This document shows positions 5,526 through 10,092 of a DNA stretch of 10,092 bases, piece after piece. The DNA is from Actinomycetota bacterium (GTDB lineage: Bacteria > Actinomycetota > Thermoleophilia > Solirubrobacterales > Solirubrobacteraceae). The position numbers and the translations under genes were made by a program. Where the stretch lies: the NCBI GenBank assembly GCA_005788585.1, contig SYBY01000307.1, positions 1 to 10,092 on the forward strand, read 5' to 3'. Under the pieces are notes generated by a model. It did no database searches and had not been told where the DNA came from. It saw only the letters and a program-made list of their open reading frames with translations. The first letter of the stretch is position 1, and each line of letters starts with the position of its first letter.

Positions 5526-6623
5526 GTGTTCAACCCGTTGTCCCCCCACCAGCTCGGCGACGCGGCCGCGAATGTCTACGACTCCGTCCTCGGAGACGGG
5601 CTCGCCGACCTGCGCCCGACGCCGCGGCAGATCATCGCCGAGGCCCCGCAGAGGACCGTCTACCGCTACCTGCCGACCGACGATCGCCCGTCGAGTGAGC
5701 TGCCCACGCTGCTCGTCCCCCCGCTCGCCGCGCCGGCTGAGTGCTTCGATCTGCGCCGCGGCTGCTCGCTCGCCGCGCACCTGCTGGCCGAAGGGCACGC
5801 GACCTACCTCGTCGAGTACGGGTCGATCGCGTTCGGTGACCGCAACCTCGGCCTGGAGCACTGGGTCGACGAGGTTCTGCCGTCCGCCGTGCAGAACGTC
5901 GCCGACGACACCGGGCAGCCCGTCCAGGTCGTCGGCTGGTGCCTCGGCGGGATCATGGCGCTGCTCGCCGTGGCCGCGCGCCGGGACCTGCCGATCCAGT
6001 CGATCGCGCTGGTCGGCTCGCCGTTCGACTTCCGCCGGGTGCCGCTGGCCAAGGCGTTCCTGCCGCTCGCGCAGGTGCAGGACGGCGCGGTCGGCACGGC
6101 GATCTACAAGACGCTCGGTGGCGCGCCCGCGCCGCTCGTGCGCCGCGTGTTCCAGCTGACCTCGTGGGACAAGTGGGTGACGAAGCCCGCCGCGGTCGCC
6201 GCGAACCTGCACGACCGCGACATGCTCGCCCAGATGGGGGCGGTCGACCACTTCATGGGGAACATGGTCGGGTACCCGGGCCGGTCCATCGCGCAGATGT
6301 ACCACCTGTTCTTCCGCAACAACGATCTCGCGGACGGGCACATCCTGCTCGGCGATCGCGAGATCGACCTCGGCAACGTCGAGATCCCCGTGCTTGCGGT
6401 GGCGGGTGCGGGGGACGTCCTGGCGCCGGTGGCTGCCGTGCATGCCGTCGCCGACCTGCTCACGGGCGCGCCTGAGGTGCGGCTGCGCACGGCTCCCGGC
6501 GGGCATCTCGGGGTGCTCACGGGGCGCAGCGCGGTGTCGACGACGTGGGTCGAGCTCGACCGGTTCCTGCGCGACCACGGTGCGGCCGAGGCGCTCCCGG
6601 CGGCCGCGCGGCGCGCCGCCTGA
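5526..6623 (+). CDS. PhaC-like alpha/beta-fold protein (polyhydroxyalkanoate synthase family, Cys nucleophile)
   Basis: 365 residues, close to the length of class III PhaC (about 355-360). The nucleophile elbow reads VVGWCLGGIMAL with C139. A Cys in a GxCxGG box is the signature that separates PHA synthases from ordinary Ser hydrolases. Also PhaC-like are SPFDF (165-169), SIAQMYHLFFRNNDLADG (254-271), the putative acid D297 in AGAGDVLAP, and H327 in PGGHLGVLTG. PHA synthases polymerise 3-hydroxyacyl-CoA into storage polyester in the cytoplasm. Class III enzymes need a PhaE partner, which is not seen here; nor are phaA, phaB or phasin genes. The family also contains uncharacterised PhaC-like proteins, so real polymer synthesis is uncertain. 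GTG 5526 is chosen for the TACCTT hexamer upstream and the reasonable N-terminus. The C-terminus is Ala/Arg-rich. Confidence 0.82.
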   Translation: MFNPLSPHQLGDAAANVYDSVLGDGLADLRPTPRQIIAEAPQRTVYRYLPTDDRPSSELPTLLVPPLAAPAECFDLRRGCSLAAHLLAEGHATYLVEYGSIAFGDRNLGLEHWVDEVLPSAVQNVADDTGQPVQVVGWCLGGIMALLAVAARRDLPIQSIALVGSPFDFRRVPLAKAFLPLAQVQDGAVGTAIYKTLGGAPAPLVRRVFQLTSWDKWVTKPAAVAANLHDRDMLAQMGAVDHFMGNMVGYPGRSIAQMYHLFFRNNDLADGHILLGDREIDLGNVEIPVLAVAGAGDVLAPVAAVHAVADLLTGAPEVRLRTAPGGHLGVLTGRSAVSTTWVELDRFLRDHGAAEALPAAARRAA

Positions 6624-6660
6624 ATGCACGCGCCGTTGCAGGCGCAGGATGGCCGTTGGG

Positions 6661-6666
6661 TACCCT
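6661..6666 (+). promoter_or_regulatory. Candidate -10 element of the L,D-transpeptidase gene
   Basis: TACCCT, 8 nt before GTG at 6675, with no Shine-Dalgarno in between. This supports the GTG over ATG at 6624. Confidence 0.4.
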
Positions 6667-6674
6667 CGACGGCC

Positions 6675-7700
6675 GTGCGCCGACTCGTTCTGACATCGCT
6701 GATCACCGTCCTCGCCGTCGCTCCTGCCGCGTCCGCGCAGGCCCCGAAGCCCGACGAGCGGATCGCCGCGGGCGTCGTCGCCGGCGGCATCGATGTCGGC
6801 GGGCTGACCGTCGAGGAGGCCACGGTGAAGCTCCGTGATGCGCTGGACCGGCGGCTCACGCGGGATGTGGTGGTGAAGGCCGGCAACCGGACGTTCCGCC
6901 TGAGCGCCGAGCGCGGCAAGGTCGCCTTCGATGCCGAGCGCACCGCCAAGCGCGCGCTCTACGCGGGCCGCGAGCGGCCACAGACCACGCCGGTTCCGGG
7001 TGGCGGCGGCGCGACCGCCGGGGTTGACGTGGGCCTGGCGGTCACGCACTCGAAGGCCGCGGTGAAGGCGTTCGCCGCCGACGTGCAGGCGCGCAGCACG
7101 CGCAAGGCGCGCAACGCGACGTTGAAGATCACCGTCCGCAAGATGGTCGTCCGCCGCGCGAAGATCGGCCGCCGGATCGACGCCGAGAAGCTCACCGCGA
7201 CGATCGATGCCGCACTGGCCGACCCGGGCGCGTCGCGCAAGCTGCGCGCGAAGCTCCTGGTCGTCCGGCCGGCGGTCAACGCGAACGACCTCGTGCGCCA
7301 GAACCGCACGGTGCTCACCGCCGACCGGACGACGTTCAAGCTGCGCCTGTTCAAGAACCTCAAGCTGCGCAAGACCTACGGGATCGCGGTCGGGCAGGCC
7401 GGGTACGGCACGCCGGCCGGGCGGTTCCGCATCACGAACAAGCAGGTCAACCCGGCCTGGCACGTCCCGAACAGCGACTGGGCCGGCTCGCTGGCCGGCA
7501 GCGTCATCCCGGGCGGCGCGCCGAACAACCCGCTGAAGGCCCGGTGGCTTGGGGTCACGGGCGCGGTCGGCATCCACGGGACCGGCGAGCCGTGGTCGAT
7601 CGGCACCCGCGCGTCGCACGGCTGCCTGCGCATGAAGGTCCCGGACGTCATCGACCTGTACCCGCGCGTCCCGGTGGGGACGCCGATCCTGATCAAGTAG
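6675..7700 (+). CDS. Exported L,D-transpeptidase with peptidoglycan-binding-type N-terminal region (YkuD domain)
   Basis: 341 residues from GTG 6675, which places a clean signal peptide at the N-terminus: MRRL, a hydrophobic core, then an AxA site (cleavage near A21). ATG 6624 would put 17 extra residues before it. Residues about 29-101 look like a PG_binding_4-type domain (GGIDVGGLTVEEATVKLRDAL at its start), and about 116-211 like a second, more basic copy. The YkuD catalytic domain is at about 212-341, with H301 in GIHGTGEP and the catalytic SHGCLRM (314-320, Cys317). The enzyme should form 3-3 cross-links or attach proteins to peptidoglycan outside the membrane, a beta-lactam-tolerant route to wall building. 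The wall link is family knowledge. It has no lipobox, so it is probably secreted or wall-bound rather than a lipoprotein. It is followed by a hairpin and then a convergent gene. Confidence 0.94.
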   Translation: MRRLVLTSLITVLAVAPAASAQAPKPDERIAAGVVAGGIDVGGLTVEEATVKLRDALDRRLTRDVVVKAGNRTFRLSAERGKVAFDAERTAKRALYAGRERPQTTPVPGGGGATAGVDVGLAVTHSKAAVKAFAADVQARSTRKARNATLKITVRKMVVRRAKIGRRIDAEKLTATIDAALADPGASRKLRAKLLVVRPAVNANDLVRQNRTVLTADRTTFKLRLFKNLKLRKTYGIAVGQAGYGTPAGRFRITNKQVNPAWHVPNSDWAGSLAGSVIPGGAPNNPLKARWLGVTGAVGIHGTGEPWSIGTRASHGCLRMKVPDVIDLYPRVPVGTPILIK

Positions 7701-7709
7701 CGCGGCGGC

Positions 7710-7734
7710 GCCCCGACGCTCAGCGAGCCGGGGC
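7710..7734. terminator. GC-rich hairpin between convergent genes, probable bidirectional terminator
   Basis: GCCCCG, two unpaired bases, GCTC, loop AGC, GAGC, CGGGGC: a 10-bp stem with a 2-nt bulge. It starts 9 nt after the transpeptidase stop and ends 13 nt before the stop of the convergent NHL gene. There is no T-run on either side, as is common in high-GC actinobacteria. Confidence 0.55.
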
Positions 7735-7747
7735 CGGAGGGGTGTGG

Positions 7748-9418
7748 CTACCCGCGGCGCTTCGCCGCGCGCACGACCACCCGCTGGCCCGCGCGGACCG
7801 TGCGGCGCTTGCCGCGCACGCGGTCGAACACCGACACCACGCCGCTGAACACCCGCACCGACGTCGCCTTGCAGGTGTCGACCGTCTGCCACTCGGTGCC
7901 GCGCACGGTCGCCGACCCGTAGCGCCCGTCCGTGCGGAACCGCCCGTTGCCGCGGGCGACCACGCGGCGCTCGCGCCGGCCCTTGCGCTTGCGCTGCGAC
8001 GACTTCGCGAACGTGCGAATGGAGGCGCCGCGGGATGTCGTGCAGCCGGTCAGCGGCGCGACGAGCTTGACCTTCGTGATCGGGTTGCGGCCGCCGTCCT
8101 GGTCGATCGTCACGCGACCCTGCGTCAGCGTGGTCGTCCGCACCTGGCCGGCCTGCGCGACGCTGATCGCCAACCCCCCGCGCTCGGTGTCGAAGACTGA
8201 GCCGTCGGTGACGAGGTCGGGTTCGCGGACGGCGATGGCGGCACCCGCACCACGCTGGCGCACGAACGCCGTCCCGGTCGTCGGGGACAACCCGAGCGAC
8301 CGGTCCGTGACCGGCGCCGGGATCTGGCCGACGTCGGTCGCGCCGCGCACCCGGCTGTTCGCCGTGTCCGCGATGAGCATCCCGCCCGACGCGGTGCGCA
8401 CGACGTCGCCCGGATCGGTCAGGCGCGCCGCCGACGCGGGGCCGCCGTCACCCGACAGCCCGGCCTGGTCGCCGGCGACCGTGAAGATCGTCCCGAGCGG
8501 GGTGATGCGGCGGATCCGGTCGTTGCCCGTGTCGGCGATGAGCAGCGCGCCGTTCGTCAGCGGGGTGACGCCCGACGGGGCGTTGAGCTGCGCGTTGACC
8601 GCCGGTCCGCCGTCGCCGGCCGCCCCGGCCGTGCCGCCCGCCAGCGTGCTGATCGTCCCGTTCGGCGCGATTCGCCGGATCCGGTTGTTGCCCGTGTCCG
8701 CGATCGCGATGCCGCCGTCGGCCAGCGGCGCGACATCCCGCGGGAACGCGAGCTGCGCGGCCCCGGCGGGTCCGTTGTCGCCACCCGCACCCTCGGTGCC
8801 GGTGCCCGCGATGGTCGTGATCACGCCGTCCGGGGCGATCCGCCGGATGCGGTGGTTGCCGGTGTCTGCCACGAGGAGCGACCCGTCGATCAGCTGCGCG
8901 ACATCGCGCGGGGAGTCGAGCTGCGCGGCGGTGGCCGGACCGCCGTCGCCGCCGAAGCCGCGCGTCGTGCCCGCCATCGTGCGGATGATGCCGTCGGGCG
9001 TGACGCGGCGCAGCCGGTGGTTGCCGGTGTCGGCGATGACGTACGACCCGTCCGCCAGCGGGGTGACGCCCTGCGGCGCGTTGACCTGCGCGTCGGTCGC
9101 CGGGCCGCCGTCGCCGGAGAGCCCGGGCACGTCGGTGCCGTCGCCCGCGACGCGCACGATGAGCGACCCGTCGGCGGTCACCCGACGGATGCGGCTGTTC
9201 GCCGTGTCGGCGATGAGCACCCCGCCACCGATCTGGGGCGGCGCGGCGTCGGCGTCGCGCGGGGTGTTCAGCAGTGCCAGGCCGGGGGGACCGCCGTCGC
9301 CGCCCGCGCCCTGCACGCTGCCCGCGATGTTGAAGATCGTGCCGTCCGCGGCGTGCGCGGGAGCGGCTGCGACCAGGGTCGCGGCAAGGACGATCGGGAT
9401 GTGAGCGAGGCGGCGCAT
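7748..9418 (-). CDS. Secreted NHL-repeat beta-propeller protein with FecR-like C-terminal domain
   Basis: 556 residues. The N-terminus is a signal peptide (MRRLAHIPIVLAATLVAAA, cleavage near AHA at 21-23). Residues about 26-360 hold six NHL-type repeats of 55-59 residues, each with a GDGG-PA-AQL motif, a DG turn and (I/V)ADT(G/A)NxRxR; those IADT motifs start at 69, 128, 183, 239, 294 and 349. The last repeat lacks its final strand, and the N-terminal GTIFNIAG supplies one, as expected for a closed six-bladed propeller. Residues about 365-556 form another module: a basic linker (SSQRKRKGRRERR, 473-485) and a FecR-like part (ATVRGTEWQTVDTCKATSVR, 503-522, then GVVSVFDRVRGKRRTVRAGQ), with C459 and C516 as a possible disulfide. 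Propellers of this type bind proteins or glycans; the ligand is unknown. There is no catalytic motif and no membrane anchor. Confidence 0.88.
   Translation of the reverse strand: MRRLAHIPIVLAATLVAAAPAHAADGTIFNIAGSVQGAGGDGGPPGLALLNTPRDADAAPPQIGGGVLIADTANSRIRRVTADGSLIVRVAGDGTDVPGLSGDGGPATDAQVNAPQGVTPLADGSYVIADTGNHRLRRVTPDGIIRTMAGTTRGFGGDGGPATAAQLDSPRDVAQLIDGSLLVADTGNHRIRRIAPDGVITTIAGTGTEGAGGDNGPAGAAQLAFPRDVAPLADGGIAIADTGNNRIRRIAPNGTISTLAGGTAGAAGDGGPAVNAQLNAPSGVTPLTNGALLIADTGNDRIRRITPLGTIFTVAGDQAGLSGDGGPASAARLTDPGDVVRTASGGMLIADTANSRVRGATDVGQIPAPVTDRSLGLSPTTGTAFVRQRGAGAAIAVREPDLVTDGSVFDTERGGLAISVAQAGQVRTTTLTQGRVTIDQDGGRNPITKVKLVAPLTGCTTSRGASIRTFAKSSQRKRKGRRERRVVARGNGRFRTDGRYGSATVRGTEWQTVDTCKATSVRVFSGVVSVFDRVRGKRRTVRAGQRVVVRAAKRRG
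8339..9343 (-). repeat. Six in-frame tandem NHL coding repeats
   Basis: Unit length is 165-177 bp, set by six (I/V)ADT(G/A)N codon blocks. Visible base matches between units include gccgtcgccg and gtgtcggcgatgag type segments. The repeats are diverged, so this is an old protein repeat and not a DNA-level satellite or CRISPR. Confidence 0.8.
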
Positions 9419-9432
9419 GAGCGGTCCACCGG

Positions 9433-9438
9433 ACCCTA
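9433..9438 (-). promoter_or_regulatory. Candidate -10 element of the NHL gene
   Basis: The minus strand reads TAGGGT, 14 nt before ATG at 9418. GGTGGA in that gap could serve as a weak ribosome site, so a very short leader is likely rather than none. Confidence 0.35.
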
Positions 9439-9454
9439 GACCCGTGAGGACGCC

Positions 9455-9460
9455 AGGAGG
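9455..9460 (+). promoter_or_regulatory. Strong Shine-Dalgarno-like sequence upstream of the S4 gene
   Basis: AGGAGG, 9 nt before a GTG at 9470 that is in frame with the S4 protein. It would support an 18-residue longer protein, in conflict with the start favoured by family length. Confidence 0.35.
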
Positions 9461-9511
9461 TGCGCTCCCGTGACGCCCGGTGTGTCGTGTCCGCGACGGT
9501 CGGCGACCGGG

Positions 9512-9517
9512 CATGAT
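9512..9517 (+). promoter_or_regulatory. Candidate -10 element of the S4 gene
   Basis: CATGAT, exactly 6 nt before GTG 9524. It keeps the A2 and T6 positions of TANNNT but not the first T, so it is weaker than the others. Confidence 0.25.
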
Positions 9518-9523
9518 GGTCGC

Positions 9524-9736
9524 GTGCGCGACGTGACCATCCGCGGGGACGTGATCCGCCTCGGCCAGCTGCTCAAGCTCTCGGGCCTCGCGGACTCCGG
9601 CGGGGAGGCGCGGATGATGCTCGAGCAGGGCGACGTGCGGGTCAACGGCGAGCTCGAGCACCGGCGCGGCCGGCAGCTGCACGACGGCGACGTCGTCGAA
9701 GCCGCCGACGAACGGGTCCGCGTCGTCGCGAGCTGA
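9524..9736 (+). CDS. Small S4-domain RNA-binding protein (YbcJ/YaaA-like)
   Basis: A 70-residue protein that is almost entirely one S4 RNA-binding domain: IRLGQLLKLSGLADSGGEAR (11-30), then MMLEQGDVRVNGELEHRRGR (31-50) and QLHDGDVVEA. This matches small stand-alone S4 proteins such as E. coli YbcJ and B. subtilis YaaA, about 70 residues, thought to bind structured RNA. I chose GTG 9524 (MRDVTIRGD) because it gives the family length and usual N-terminus. GTG 9470, behind a strong AGGAGG, would add 18 residues (MTPGVSCPRRSATGHDGR) that look unlike the family; GTG 9533 is also possible. The gene diverges from the NHL gene and its stop is 5 bp from the stop of the next, convergent gene. It has no partner genes that would narrow its RNA target. 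Confidence 0.85.
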   Translation: MRDVTIRGDVIRLGQLLKLSGLADSGGEARMMLEQGDVRVNGELEHRRGRQLHDGDVVEAADERVRVVAS

Positions 9737-9741
9737 AGCGC

Positions 9742-10092
9742 CTAGGGCGCGGGCGCGTCGAGCGCCGCTGCCGCCCAGTCCGCCTCGGCGCCCATGCGCG
9801 CGATGACGGCGAGCACCTGTGCGGTCGAGCGCGTCAGCCACAGGTCATCCGGCGTGGCCGCGACCTCCGGGACGAGCCGCAGCAGTGCCGGGGCCTCGAC
9901 ATCTCCGCGCTCGGCCAACGCGATCAGTGCGTCGGCGTCGAGCGTTGCGGGCCCGTCGGCAAGTGGCGCGGCGATGGTGCGCAGGGGCAGGTGGGCGACC
10001 CGCGCGGCGTCCGGCGGCACCATCGCCGCCGCCTCGGCCGCGGCGGCCAGCGCCGCGGGGTCGTCGTCGCGCAGCGCGGCGAGTGCCACCAG
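9742..10092 (-). CDS. Unrecognised Ala-rich, probably helical protein (5' end outside the window)
   Basis: The C-terminal 116 residues of an open frame that runs to the right edge. A GTG at 10089 could be a start but the frame stays open beyond it, so the protein is probably longer. The sequence is very rich in Ala, Leu and Asp, with helical stretches (ALAALRDDDPAALAAAAEAA, LIALAERGDVEAPALLRLVP, TRSTAQVLAVIARMG) that could be HEAT-like helical repeats. This is a composition-based guess. There are no Cys, no obvious membrane helix and no catalytic motif. It converges on the S4 gene with a 5-bp gap. I do not recognise the family. Codon third positions are strongly GC, as expected for a real gene here. 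Confidence 0.6.
   Translation of the reverse strand: MVALAALRDDDPAALAAAAEAAAMVPPDAARVAHLPLRTIAAPLADGPATLDADALIALAERGDVEAPALLRLVPEVAATPDDLWLTRSTAQVLAVIARMGAEADWAAAALDAPAP

Noticed and set aside
5481..7892. 803-codon open frame on the minus strand opposite the PhaC-like and transpeptidase genes
   Set aside because: Its translation is Arg/Gly/Val-rich with no motif, and the opposite strand has two genes with full catalytic motifs. It is the usual antisense shadow of high-GC codon use.
8339..9343. Regular 165-177 bp repeats that could suggest a CRISPR or DNA satellite
   Set aside because: The unit is far longer than a CRISPR repeat-spacer, the repeats are diverged, and they match in-frame protein blades.
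7932..9404. 490-codon open frame on the plus strand opposite the NHL gene
   Set aside because: It mirrors the six coding repeats and is Pro/Ser/Ala-rich without a domain. The minus strand carries a signal peptide and clear NHL motifs.
1..10092. A defence island suggested by the WYL regulator and the EcsC protein
   Set aside because: WYL regulators occur near defence genes, but there is no nuclease, helicase, methylase, toxin or reverse transcriptase in the window. The WYL protein looks like a PafB/PafC-type regulator.

Overview
This window looks like chromosomal DNA from a high-GC actinobacterium. The gene content fits the class Thermoleophilia (Solirubrobacterales type) best: a WYL regulator of the PafB/PafC kind, an L,D-transpeptidase with PG_binding_4-type domains, a secreted NHL-repeat protein with a FecR-like tail, and a PhaC-like protein. 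This assignment is inferred from protein features; no marker gene is present. I see no rRNA, tRNA, CRISPR array, transposase or phage gene.

Layout from left to right: (1) a WYL-domain regulator on the minus strand, cut by the left edge, diverges from a NarL/LuxR-type response regulator. About 115 bp separate them and hold two adjacent inverted repeats. (2) A minus-strand HD-domain phosphohydrolase converges on the response regulator. (3) A plus-strand short-chain dehydrogenase is followed by three very small two-helix membrane proteins that look like diverged copies of one another; this stretch has visibly lower GC. (4) A minus-strand EcsC-family protein diverges from a plus-strand run of an alpha/beta hydrolase with a Ser nucleophile, a PhaC-like protein with a Cys nucleophile, and an exported L,D-transpeptidase. 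(5) A GC-rich hairpin separates the transpeptidase from a convergent gene for a secreted NHL-propeller protein with a FecR-like C-terminus. (6) A 70-residue S4 RNA-binding protein diverges from the NHL gene. It converges on the 3' end of an unrecognised Ala-rich gene that runs off the right edge.

Most genes are ordinary housekeeping or lineage-typical genes, each transcribed singly or in pairs. Three things stand out. The first is the triplet of small membrane proteins sharing an LExxxAxxR pattern at the end of helix 2. The second is a recurrent TANNNT-like hexamer placed 6-10 nt before start codons with little Shine-Dalgarno signal, which suggests leaderless transcripts for many genes here. 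The third is the pair of inverted repeats between the WYL and response-regulator genes. I did not find a convincing new multi-gene system; the small-membrane-protein cluster is the closest candidate.
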